Shown: in pieces, positions 1 through 6,264 of the stretch | How positions within the stretch are numbered: the stretch's first letter is position 1 | Layout: every line of letters begins with the position of its first letter | Source: Fretibacterium sp. | GTDB lineage: Bacteria > Synergistota > Synergistia > Synergistales > Aminobacteriaceae | Direction of reading: 5' to 3' | Assembly (NCBI GenBank): GCA_016280565.1 | Contig: JAEEGY010000277.1 | Location: 1-6,264 of the forward strand | Length of the DNA: 6,264 nt | Program-made: the position numbers and the translations under genes | The notes under the pieces: model-generated | Told to the model about the DNA's origin: nothing | Seen by the model: only the letters and a program-made list of their open reading frames with translations | Database searches by the model: none

Positions 1-910
1 CGAGGTGTCCATCATGCGCGATGGTCAGTACGTCGGCACGTGGCCGGCCCTGGGCCTGACCACGGAGGAGATCATCAAACAGATGGTGGGTCGGGAGATG
101 ACCAACCAGTTCCCGCCGCGCACCGGCGCCCCCTCGGAGGCGATCGTGCTGAGGGTGAGGGGCCTCTCCTCGCCGCTGAAACGTTCCTTCCAGGATGTGT
201 CCTTTGATCTGCGCAAGGGCGAGATCCTGGGCATCGGCGGCCTTGTCGGGGCCCAGCGGACGGAGTTCGTGGAGGCGCTGTTTGGCCTGCGCGGCATCGA
301 GGCCGGCGCCGTCACCAAGGACGGAAAGACTTACAAGGCCCGTTCGCCCCGCGACGCGAAGGCCCACGGCTTTGCCCTGCTGACGGAGGAGCGCCGCGCC
401 ACGGGCATCTTCGGCATCCTGCCCATCCTGGAGAACACCGTCATCGCCAACCAGAAAAAATATGCCCGCATGGGCGTGCTGGACGAACGCCGGCGGGTGG
501 AGGAGGCCTCGGCAGGCTGCAAGGAGCTGAACGTCAAGATGCCGTCGCTGGCGACGCTCATCCAGGACCTCTCCGGCGGCAACCAGCAGAAGGTGCTCAT
601 CGCCCGGTGGCTCCTGACAAACTCGGACATCCTCATCCTCGACGAGCCCACCCGCGGCATCGACGTGGGCGCAAAGTATGAAATCTACAACATCATGCTC
701 CAGCAGGTCAACAACGGCAAGTCCATCATCATGATCTCCTCTGAAATGCCGGAGCTGATGGGCATGTCCGACCGCATTGTGGTGATGTGCGAGGGCCGCG
801 TGACGGGCATTCTGGAAAAGGGACAGTACAGCCAGGAGGAGATCATGCGCCTGGCCACAATGTTTGCCAGCCACCGCAAGGACGCGGAAGACCACCCGGC
901 GGCGGACTGA
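1..910 (+). CDS. mglA: Galactose/methyl-galactoside ABC importer, ATP-binding subunit MglA (5' end cut by window)
   Basis: This is the ATPase subunit of a ribose/galactose-class ABC importer; it drives sugar uptake from the cytoplasmic face of the membrane. About 302 C-terminal residues are visible. The reading frame is open at the left edge (first full codon at 2-4, reading EVSIMRDGQYVGTW), so no start is seen. The usual family length is about 500 residues with two nucleotide-binding domains. The visible part is the end of the first domain plus the whole second one. In the second domain the Walker A position (239-265) reads GLVGAQRTE, with Arg in place of the usual Lys, as is normal for the second domain in this family. 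The ABC signature LSGGNQQKV is at 569-595, Walker B ILILDEPTRGIDVG follows at about 629-670, and the switch-region SSEMPE lies near 740-757. The match to E. coli MglA and the adjacent MglC-like permease and galactokinase favour galactose over ribose or xylose. The gene ends 19 bases before mglC and is clearly in the same operon. Confidence 0.93.
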   Translation, partial: EVSIMRDGQYVGTWPALGLTTEEIIKQMVGREMTNQFPPRTGAPSEAIVLRVRGLSSPLKRSFQDVSFDLRKGEILGIGGLVGAQRTEFVEALFGLRGIEAGAVTKDGKTYKARSPRDAKAHGFALLTEERRATGIFGILPILENTVIANQKKYARMGVLDERRRVEEASAGCKELNVKMPSLATLIQDLSGGNQQKVLIARWLLTNSDILILDEPTRGIDVGAKYEIYNIMLQQVNNGKSIIMISSEMPELMGMSDRIVVMCEGRVTGILEKGQYSQEEIMRLATMFASHRKDAEDHPAAD

Positions 911-912
911 AC

Positions 913-920
913 AAAGGAGG
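913..920 (+). promoter_or_regulatory. Ribosome binding site of mglC
   Basis: The sequence AAAGGAGG ends 9 bases before the ATG at 930. It is a near-perfect Shine-Dalgarno site in the 19-base gap after mglA. It fixes the permease start at 930 and argues against the longer frame that opens at 864 inside mglA. Confidence 0.85.
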
Positions 921-929
921 ACTCAATCC

Positions 930-2156
930 ATGGCGGAAAAATCTATTGCGCGTTCCAAGTATGACCGCTTCTTCTTCATCGCGGGCCTGGTCATCCTGGT
1001 GCTGGGCGTCGTGCTCAAGCTGTGCCAGTCGATGCCGGCCCTTCGCAAGCTCTACGATTTGCCCATCTTCCTGATGATTATCGGCGCAGTCACGGCGATC
1101 AAGGGCTTCCTTGCCACCTCAAAGCACCATGAGGGCGAGGTCGTGTTCTCCCGCAAGACCTTCGGTTCGTTCCTGACCAACAACGCCATCCTGCTGGCGA
1201 TGCTGGTGCTGGTCATCGTCATCTGCGTCCTCCAGCCCCGGTTTATGCAGATCCGTGTGGCGCTGGACATCCTCACCCAGTCCTCGACGCGCCTCATCAT
1301 CGCGCTGGGCATCTGCTTCACGCTGCTCATCGCGGGCACGGACCTGTCGGCGGGCCGTATGGTTGGCTTTGCGGCGGTCATCTCCGCCTCCATGATGCAG
1401 ACGGCGACCTACGCCAACCGCTTCTTCCCGGACCTGCCCCAGATCGGCGTGTGGATCCCCATCATCGCGGCCATCGCAGCGTGCATGGCATTTGGCGCCC
1501 TCAACGGCTTCCTCGTCGCCAAGTATGACATGCACCCCTTCATCGCTACGCTGGCCGTCCAGGTCATCATCTACGGCACCTGCTCGCTGTACTTTGATAT
1601 GCCCCCCAACAACTCCCAGCCCATCGGCGGCGTGCGGCCGGACTTCGCTGCGCTGGGCCAGATGAGGATATTCGCCGGCAACGGGTTCCAGGGTATCTCT
1701 ATCCTGATCCCCATCGCCGTCGTGATATGCGTCATCATCTGGTTCATCCTGAACAAGACCGTGTTCGGCAAGAACGTTTACGCCATCGGCGGCAACCGCG
1801 AGGCGGCGGTGGTGGCGGGCATCAACGTCTTTGCCTGCATCATGTGCATCTTCATCCTGGCCTCCTGCCTGTACGGTATTGCGGGTGTTCTGGAGGCGGC
1901 GCGCACGGCGGGGGCCACCAACAATTACGGCAACGGCTATGAACTGGACGCCATCGCGGCGTGCGTCGTCGGCGGCGTGTCACTGAACGGCGGCATCGGA
2001 AAGGTCAGCGGCATCGTCAGCGGCGTGCTGATCTTCACGGTCATCCAGTACGGCCTTCAGTTCATCAACGTGTCGCCCATGTGGCAGCAGGTCATCAAGG
2101 GCGTCATCATCGCTGTGGCCGTGGCCATCGACCTGACGAAGTACCGCAGGAAGTAA
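930..2156 (+). CDS. mglC: Galactose/methyl-galactoside ABC importer, permease subunit MglC, with N-terminal extension
   Basis: This is the integral membrane permease of the sugar importer; it pairs with MglA in the cytoplasmic membrane to form the galactose channel. It has 408 residues, starting at ATG 930 behind a strong ribosome binding site. From about residue 86 on it follows E. coli MglC closely: ILTQSSTRLIIALG (114-127), GTDLSAGR (136-143), GGNREAA (287-293, the cytoplasmic loop expected to contact the ATPase) and ELDAIAACVVGG (338-349), ending in a basic KYRRK tail. E. coli MglC is about 336 residues. The extra 70 or so residues here carry two hydrophobic stretches (about 14-31 and 45-61), probably two additional membrane helices, joined by a short basic loop. 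A charged linker (62-78) separates them from the conserved core. The stop codon overlaps the galK start by one base. The match to the galactose branch of the family is by recalled sequence, so ribose-type specificity is less likely but not excluded by experiment. Confidence 0.92.
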   Translation: MAEKSIARSKYDRFFFIAGLVILVLGVVLKLCQSMPALRKLYDLPIFLMIIGAVTAIKGFLATSKHHEGEVVFSRKTFGSFLTNNAILLAMLVLVIVICVLQPRFMQIRVALDILTQSSTRLIIALGICFTLLIAGTDLSAGRMVGFAAVISASMMQTATYANRFFPDLPQIGVWIPIIAAIAACMAFGALNGFLVAKYDMHPFIATLAVQVIIYGTCSLYFDMPPNNSQPIGGVRPDFAALGQMRIFAGNGFQGISILIPIAVVICVIIWFILNKTVFGKNVYAIGGNREAAVVAGINVFACIMCIFILASCLYGIAGVLEAARTAGATNNYGNGYELDAIAACVVGGVSLNGGIGKVSGIVSGVLIFTVIQYGLQFINVSPMWQQVIKGVIIAVAVAIDLTKYRRK

Positions 2157-3346
2157 TGGACATCAAAAAAATACCGGGCGGCCCGAATTTTGATATGGCC
2201 GCCCGCTTTCGTGAAATCTACGGCGGCGAAAAGCCGGAGGCGTTCTTCGCCCCCGGCCGGGTGAACCTCATCGGGGAGCACACGGACCACGAGGGGGGCC
2301 ACGTCTTTCCCTGCGCCATCGCGTTTGGGATATGGGCTTTGGCGGCCGTCAGGCCCGGAAAAACGCTGCGGCTCTGCTCCCTGAACTTTGAGGAGAAGGG
2401 CGTGGTCGAGGCGCCTCTTCACGCCCTTGAGCACGACCCCGCGCGGGGTTGGGCCAATTATCCACTGGGTGTTATCCGGGTGCTTGAGGACCACGGGCAC
2501 GCCCTCCCCGCGGGGCTGGACCTGCTCTTCTGGGGCAACCTGCCGGAAGGGGCGGGGCTGTCTTCCTCCGCGGCCATTGAGGTGCTGACCGCCCGCATCG
2601 CCAACGACCTCTTTGGCCTAGGGCGTGACGGGGTGAAGTTAGCGGTCCTCTCCCAGGAGGCGGAGAACAAATTTATCGGCGTGCAGTGCGGCATCATGGA
2701 CCAGTTCGCCGTCAGCATGGGGAAGAAAGACCACGCCATTTTGCTGGACTGTGCGAAACTGGAATACCGTTACGCGCCCCTGGCTCTGGGGGATTGTAAA
2801 CTGGTTATCACCAACTCCAACGTGCCCCACTCGCTGGCCAGCTCGGAGTACAACCTGCGCCGCCAGCAGTGCGAGGCCGCGTTGGCGGACATCCGGCGCC
2901 TGCGGCCCGGCATCAAAAACCTCTGCGAGCTCAGCAGGGAGGATTTTGACGCCGTGAAGGATGCGATAAAGACGCCGGAGGCCCTTCGCCGGGCGCGCCA
3001 CGCCATCACGGAGGACGCCCGGGCCCTTCGCGCGGTGGCGGCGCTGGAGGGCGGGGACCTTGCCACCTTTGGCGAGCTGATGAAGGGCTCACACCTCTCC
3101 CTGCGGGACGATTATCAGGTCACGGTGCCTGAGCTGGACGCGCTGGCGGAGCTGGCCTGGGGCCAGCCGGGCGTGGTGGGCTCCCGCATGACGGGCGGCG
3201 GCTTCGGCGGCTGCACGGTGAGCATCGTGAAGGAGGCGGCCGTGGAGGATTTCATCCGCGAGGTGGGGGAGGGCTACACGAAGCGCACGGGCCGCACGGC
3301 GAGCTTCTACGTCACGGAGACGTCGGACGGGGCCGGCAGGGTATAG
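2156..3346 (+). CDS. galK: Galactokinase GalK
   Basis: Cytoplasmic GHMP-family kinase that phosphorylates alpha-D-galactose with ATP to galactose-1-phosphate, the entry step of the Leloir pathway. It has 396 residues, a normal length. The galactokinase signature GRVNLIGEHTDHEGG (34-48) contains R35, E41 and D44. The ATP-binding GHMP motif LPEGAGLSSSAA is at 129-140. QCGIMDQF (177-184) supplies the catalytic D182, and Y232 lies in SSEYNLRR. The C-terminal GHMP motif GSRMTGGGFGGC is at 342-353. R35, D44, D182 and Y232 each sit one position before the Lactococcus lactis residues R36, D45, D183 and Y233, which supports the chosen start. The ATG at 2156 shares its A with the mglC TAA. The nearest Shine-Dalgarno-like bases (AGGAAG, 2148-2153) are very close to the ATG, so translation probably depends on coupling to the permease. 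The frame stays open for 65 codons upstream, but that part overlaps mglC and is not galactokinase-like. The signature carries His-Glu after D44 where Tyr-Asn is common. Confidence 0.96.
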   Translation: MDIKKIPGGPNFDMAARFREIYGGEKPEAFFAPGRVNLIGEHTDHEGGHVFPCAIAFGIWALAAVRPGKTLRLCSLNFEEKGVVEAPLHALEHDPARGWANYPLGVIRVLEDHGHALPAGLDLLFWGNLPEGAGLSSSAAIEVLTARIANDLFGLGRDGVKLAVLSQEAENKFIGVQCGIMDQFAVSMGKKDHAILLDCAKLEYRYAPLALGDCKLVITNSNVPHSLASSEYNLRRQQCEAALADIRRLRPGIKNLCELSREDFDAVKDAIKTPEALRRARHAITEDARALRAVAALEGGDLATFGELMKGSHLSLRDDYQVTVPELDALAELAWGQPGVVGSRMTGGGFGGCTVSIVKEAAVEDFIREVGEGYTKRTGRTASFYVTETSDGAGRV

Positions 3347-3406
3347 CGTCGGGAACCCGGCCTGAAGCCAAACAACAAAAACAGCAGGATAGAAGACCGG
3401 CCCCGT
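3327..3406. repeat. 10-bp inverted repeat spanning the galK end and 3' region
   Basis: The arm ACGGGGCCGG (3327-3336, in the last codons of galK) is the exact reverse complement of CCGGCCCCGT (3397-3406). The 60-base interior includes the galK stop codon. In galK mRNA it could close a large stem around the stop codon; with so long a loop it may equally be a chance match in GC-rich DNA. No direct repeat or mobile-element end is seen nearby. Confidence 0.4.
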
Positions 3407-3446
3407 AAAGGCAAGCACACTTTCTACCTGCGGCGGCCATAAACAA

Positions 3447-3470
3447 GGCTCCCTCCGCATGGAGGGAGCC
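3447..3470. terminator. Hairpin terminator between convergent operons, probably bidirectional
   Basis: A perfect 10-bp stem, GGCTCCCTCC / GGAGGGAGCC, encloses the 4-base loop GCAT. On the - strand it lies 20 bases after the atpD stop and is followed directly by TTGTTTATG, a reasonable U-rich tail. On the + strand it lies 100 bases after the galK stop and is followed by CTGATAATAAATTTT, where the T-run comes late, so termination of the galactose operon may be weaker or rely on the stem as an mRNA end block. The position between two operons that face each other supports a shared terminator. Confidence 0.85.
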
Positions 3471-3490
3471 CTGATAATAAATTTTGCCTT

Positions 3491-4111
3491 TTACGCCGAG
3501 ACGATCTCCTTGATCTTCATCAGGCGGCTGAGGGTCGAGCGTTCCTGCTCGTCCAGCTTCATGCTGATGTAGCGGATCGTCTCCGTCAGGTTGGGGATCA
3601 TGACGTACTCCAGGGCGTTGACGCGCCGCCGGGTCCGTTCGATTTCCCCCGCCATCAGACGAATGGACTTCTCCTCCGCCGCCAGCTGCAGCAGGCGAAG
3701 GATCAGCTTGCTGAACTGCTCCAGCGCTGAGTCCAACAGCACGGGCACGCCCACAAAGCCATAGTTCACGGGGTTGCCCTCCTGCTTGACGTCGTACTCC
3801 GGCACCATGACGCTCATGACGTTGTGCCAGTCCACGGAGAGCGTGGACTTCGCCCCGGGGAAGATCAGCGCCTGCTCCAGGACCTCCGGCGTCGTCTGGG
3901 CGCGGGAGAGGACGAAGGTGCCGTAACACTCCGCCAGCTCCTTCTCCACAGCCTCCCGGAGTTCCTTGCCCGCCCTGGCCTTCTCAAGGAACGCCTTGAT
4001 GAGCGCGTCCTGCTTGTCCTTCAGGAGCTTGTGTCCCCGCTGGGCGACAGAGAGCCGCTTCTTGAGCCGGGACAGCTCCATACGGTTGGGGTTGACGTTG
4101 ATGCGTGCCAT
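3491..4111 (-). CDS. atpD: V-type ATPase subunit D (central rotor shaft)
   Basis: Subunit D forms the long coiled-coil rotor inside the A3B3 head and links ATP hydrolysis or synthesis there to rotation of the membrane ring. The protein has 206 residues, the usual size. The N-terminal helix has the family pattern NPNRMELSRLKKRL (7-20) and RGHKLLKDKQDAL (25-37). The C-terminal helix has the conserved GEIERTRRRVNALEY (155-169) followed by MIPNL. The two long charged helices at the ends fit the antiparallel coiled coil of the family, with a shorter, more variable middle (about 85-125). The ATG start lies 13 bases after the subunit B stop. The upstream G-run (GGGGG, 4121-4125 on the + strand as CCCCC) is only an approximate ribosome binding site, so coupling to atpB is likely. 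It is the last gene of the operon before the terminator. The name ntpD is also in use; it is unrelated to F-type AtpD. Confidence 0.95.
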   Translation of the reverse strand: MARINVNPNRMELSRLKKRLSVAQRGHKLLKDKQDALIKAFLEKARAGKELREAVEKELAECYGTFVLSRAQTTPEVLEQALIFPGAKSTLSVDWHNVMSVMVPEYDVKQEGNPVNYGFVGVPVLLDSALEQFSKLILRLLQLAAEEKSIRLMAGEIERTRRRVNALEYVMIPNLTETIRYISMKLDEQERSTLSRLMKIKEIVSA

Positions 4112-4124
4112 CGCCCGTCACCCC

Positions 4125-5552
4125 CTACGCCTTCGCCGCGCTTGTGCCCTTAGGGGTATTCTCAGCTTTCTCTTTAAGCAGCGGGTTCAGGTACTTCTCG
4201 ATATAGGCGTCGCGGATACGCTTCAGCTCCTTGGTCGGGATCATCGTCAGAAGGTCCCAGCCCAGCTCAAGGGTCTCCTTGATGGTACGGTTCTCGTACT
4301 CGCCCTGGCGGATGTACTTGTCCTCAAAGACGGTGGAGAACTTTGCAAACGCCTTGTCCTCGTCAGAGAGCGCGCCCTCGCCCAGGATGACCGCCAGCTC
4401 CTTCGCTTCCTTGCCGCGGGCATAGGCCGCGAACAGCTGGTTCATCAGGTCGGCGTGGTCCTCGCGGGTCTTCTCCTTGCCGATACCCTTATCCTTCAGA
4501 CGGGACAGGGACGGCATGACGTCCACCGGCGGGTAGATGCCCTGACGGTGAAGGCTGCGGCTCAGGATGATCTGCCCCTCCGTGATGTAGCCGGTGAGGT
4601 CGGGGATAGGATGCGTCTTGTCGTCCTCAGGCATGGTCAGGATGGGGATCTGCGTGACGGAGCCGCTCTTGCCCTTCAGACGGCCGGCGCGCTCGTACAT
4701 CGTCGCCAGGTCGGTGTAAAGGTAGCCGGGATAGCCGCGGCGTCCGGGAACTTCCTTACGCGCAGCGGAGATCTCGCGCAGGGCCTCGCAGTAGTTCGTG
4801 AGGTCCGTCAGGATGACGACGACGTGCATGTCGCACTCAAAGGCCAGGTACTCGGCCGCCGTCAGCGCGATACGCGGCGTGGAGATACGCTCGATCGCCG
4901 GGTCGTCCGCCAGGTTGATGTAAAGAACGGTCCTCTGGAGGGCGCCCGTCTTGCGGAAGTCCTCCATGAAGAAGGACGCTTCCTCGAACGTGATGCCCAT
5001 GGCCGCGAACACGACGGCGAAATCCTCGTGCCCGCTGATGACCGTCGCCTGACGCGCGATCTGCGCCGCCATGCGGTTATGCGGAAGACCGGACGCCGAG
5101 AAGATGGGTAGCTTCTGACCGCGGACCATGGGGTTCAGTCCGTCGATGGTGGAGATACCCGTCTGGATGAACTCCGAAGGGAAGTCCCGGGAGAAGGGAT
5201 TCATGGGCATACCGTTGATGTCCAGGTTCTTCTCTGCGATGAGGTGCGCGCCGCCGTCGATGGGCTCGCCGCGACCGTTGAAGACGCGGCCCAGCATGTC
5301 GCGGGACACGGGAAGCGTCTGCACCTTGCCCAGGAAATGGACGCTGGCCCCCTCGCTGTCGATGTTGGACGTGCCCTCAAAGACCTGTACCAGGGCGCGG
5401 TCCGACTCGATTTCCAGAACGCGGCCGCGGCGCTTCTCGCCGTTGGTCAGCTCGATCTCCACCAGCTCGTCGTAGCGGACGTCCTTCGTCTTCTCGACCA
5501 TCATCAGAGGCCCGGAAATGCTTGAGATGGTCCTGTACTCCTTAGGCAGCAT
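4125..5552 (-). CDS. atpB: V-type ATPase subunit B (non-catalytic head subunit)
   Basis: Subunit B alternates with A in the hexameric A3B3 head and completes the nucleotide sites at the A-B interface. It has 475 residues from the ATG at 5552, near the family norm. The N-terminus [20 protein letters not shown] is typical. Where a catalytic subunit has a Walker A loop, this one has SASGLPHNR (152-160) without GKT, as expected for B. YERAGR is at 286-291, and PSLSRL (347-352) places R351 at the arginine-finger position corresponding to R350 of Enterococcus hirae NtpB. The C-terminal helical domain runs from about 360, ending in a low-complexity Ala/Lys tail. A GTG at 5561 in the same frame would add three residues, but the ATG has a good GGAGG 8 bases upstream and matches the family start. 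The gene overlaps the end of subunit A by 11 bases. The name ntpB is also used. A long open frame on the opposite strand (3966-5111) is a codon-bias shadow. Confidence 0.97.
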   Translation of the reverse strand: MLPKEYRTISSISGPLMMVEKTKDVRYDELVEIELTNGEKRRGRVLEIESDRALVQVFEGTSNIDSEGASVHFLGKVQTLPVSRDMLGRVFNGRGEPIDGGAHLIAEKNLDINGMPMNPFSRDFPSEFIQTGISTIDGLNPMVRGQKLPIFSASGLPHNRMAAQIARQATVISGHEDFAVVFAAMGITFEEASFFMEDFRKTGALQRTVLYINLADDPAIERISTPRIALTAAEYLAFECDMHVVVILTDLTNYCEALREISAARKEVPGRRGYPGYLYTDLATMYERAGRLKGKSGSVTQIPILTMPEDDKTHPIPDLTGYITEGQIILSRSLHRQGIYPPVDVMPSLSRLKDKGIGKEKTREDHADLMNQLFAAYARGKEAKELAVILGEGALSDEDKAFAKFSTVFEDKYIRQGEYENRTIKETLELGWDLLTMIPTKELKRIRDAYIEKYLNPLLKEKAENTPKGTSAAKA

Positions 5553-6264
5553 TGCCTTCACCTCCCACCGGGATGATCCCGTTGACCTGTTCCTTCATCG
5601 TGTCCTCCAGCTTGTCGATCTGGCCGATCTGCGACTCCTCAAGGTAGCGCATACGGGCGATCTGCTCCCGAACCGGCAGGTTGAAGAGCTGGTTCATCGG
5701 CGCGCCCCTGTGAAGAGCATCCAGCCCCACATGGTGGAAGCGCACGATGGTCCTCAGCATCTTGAACTGCTTTTCCATCGAGGCGTAGGTGTCGATCTCG
5801 TGGAAGGCGTTCTGATGCAGGAAGTCCTCGCGAAGGGACTTCGCCGTCTCCATGACCATGCGCTCGTCGCGGGACAGGGCGTCGATACCCACGAGGCGGA
5901 CCACCTCGTTGAGCTGCGCCTCCTGTTCCAGCAGGCTCATGGCCTCCACGCGCAGACCGCTCCACTGGTCATCAAACTTCTCATCCCAGTAGGGGTCCAG
6001 CCGCTCCGTGTACAGCGAGTAGCTGTTGAGCCAGTTGATGGCCGGGAAGTGGCGCTGATAGGCCAGGTTCGCATCCAGGCCCCAGAACACCTTGGTGACG
6101 CGCAGCGTGTTCTGCGTGACGGGCTCGGAAAGGTCGCCGCCAGGAGGCGAAACGGCCCCGATAACCGTGATGGAGCCCTCGCGACCGTCCTTGCCGTTGA
6201 CGATGCAGCGGCCCGCCCTCTCGTAGAAGGAGGCAAGACGCGTGCCCAGGTACGCGGGGTACCC
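5542..6264 (-). CDS. atpA: V-type ATPase catalytic subunit A, C-terminal part (5' end cut by window)
   Basis: Subunit A carries the catalytic ATP sites of the V-type ATPase head. The frame is open at the right edge, so the gene starts beyond 6264; about 240 C-terminal residues are visible, against a usual total near 585-600. The first visible residues are [19 protein letters not shown], a conserved block of the family, followed by [11 protein letters not shown] (6150-6118) and the run [19 protein letters not shown], all typical of V/A-type A subunits rather than F-type beta. The Walker A loop and the A-specific bulge domain are not in the window. The C-terminal helical domain ends in [11 protein letters not shown], where the last codons overlap the atpB start by 11 bases. 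A GTG at 6090 is an internal valine, not a start. The gene order A-B-D is the standard bacterial V-ATPase arrangement. The name ntpA is also used. Confidence 0.96.
   Translation of the reverse strand, partial: GYPAYLGTRLASFYERAGRCIVNGKDGREGSITVIGAVSPPGGDLSEPVTQNTLRVTKVFWGLDANLAYQRHFPAINWLNSYSLYTERLDPYWDEKFDDQWSGLRVEAMSLLEQEAQLNEVVRLVGIDALSRDERMVMETAKSLREDFLHQNAFHEIDTYASMEKQFKMLRTIVRFHHVGLDALHRGAPMNQLFNLPVREQIARMRYLEESQIGQIDKLEDTMKEQVNGIIPVGGEGNAA
5561..5565 (-). promoter_or_regulatory. Ribosome binding site that decides the atpB start
   Basis: On the - strand GGAGG lies 8 bases before the ATG at 5552, inside the last codons of subunit A. The alternative GTG at 5561-5559 overlaps the end of this site and could not use it, so the ATG is preferred. 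Confidence 0.8.

Noticed and set aside
239..265. The non-canonical Walker A (Arg for Lys) in MglA as a possible inactivating mutation
   Set aside because: The second nucleotide-binding domain of sugar importers in this family normally has this degenerate form, including E. coli MglA.
864..929. A 22-codon upstream extension of mglC
   Set aside because: It overlaps the mglA C-terminus, is Arg/Thr-rich, and the strong ribosome binding site at 913-920 points to the ATG at 930.
1961..2155. A 65-codon in-frame extension upstream of galK
   Set aside because: It overlaps the conserved mglC C-terminus and its His/Arg-rich translation does not resemble galactokinase; the ATG at 2156 gives the expected active-site numbering.
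3347..3446. A possible small gene or RNA in the region after galK
   Set aside because: No convincing start with a ribosome binding site, no promoter-like pair of boxes and no known RNA fold were seen; only the inverted repeat and the terminator stand out.
3312..3929. A 205-codon open frame on the - strand overlapping atpD, the intergenic region and the galK end
   Set aside because: It runs in another frame through the conserved atpD and through the terminator hairpin, and its sequence is low-complexity Gly/Arg/Ala-rich with no family resemblance.
3966..5111. A 381-codon open frame on the + strand opposite atpB and part of atpD
   Set aside because: It lies antisense to two strongly conserved genes, has no recognisable domain, and its Arg/Leu/Val-rich composition is that of a codon-bias shadow in GC-rich DNA.

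Overview
The window is a GC-rich piece of bacterial chromosome, consistent with an anaerobic bacterium. It has strong GGAGG-type ribosome binding sites, tightly packed genes and a bacterial V-type (A/V-type) ATPase operon. A GC-rich member of the Clostridia would fit. Synergistota or another V-ATPase-bearing anaerobe cannot be excluded from sequence alone.

Left half (1-3346, + strand): the distal part of a galactose uptake and use operon. It begins inside mglA, the double-ATPase subunit of a galactose/methyl-galactoside ABC importer. A complete mglC permease follows after 19 bases, then a complete galactokinase gene, galK, whose ATG shares one base with the mglC stop codon (TAATG). The periplasmic-type sugar-binding protein (mglB) and the operon promoter would be expected upstream, outside the window. 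The three products form a short path: MglA and MglC import galactose using ATP, and GalK phosphorylates it to galactose-1-phosphate, the first committed step of the Leloir pathway. No galT or galE is visible here.

Middle (3347-3490): the only gene-free stretch, 144 bases between two convergent operons. It holds a perfect 10-bp GC-rich hairpin that looks like a bidirectional terminator, and a 10-bp inverted repeat that begins in the last codons of galK.

Right half (3491-6264, - strand): the distal end of a V-type ATPase operon, read from right to left as subunit A (C-terminal 240 residues, cut by the window edge), subunit B (complete) and subunit D (complete). A and B form the A3B3 catalytic head, and D is the central rotor shaft. 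The membrane and peripheral-stalk genes would be expected further upstream on the - strand, beyond position 6264.

Every substantial gene belongs to a well-known family, and I see no mobile element, CRISPR array, RNA gene or clearly new system. The points most worth a second look are an N-terminal membrane extension on MglC, the stop-start coupling of galactokinase to the permease, and the structured convergent intergenic region.
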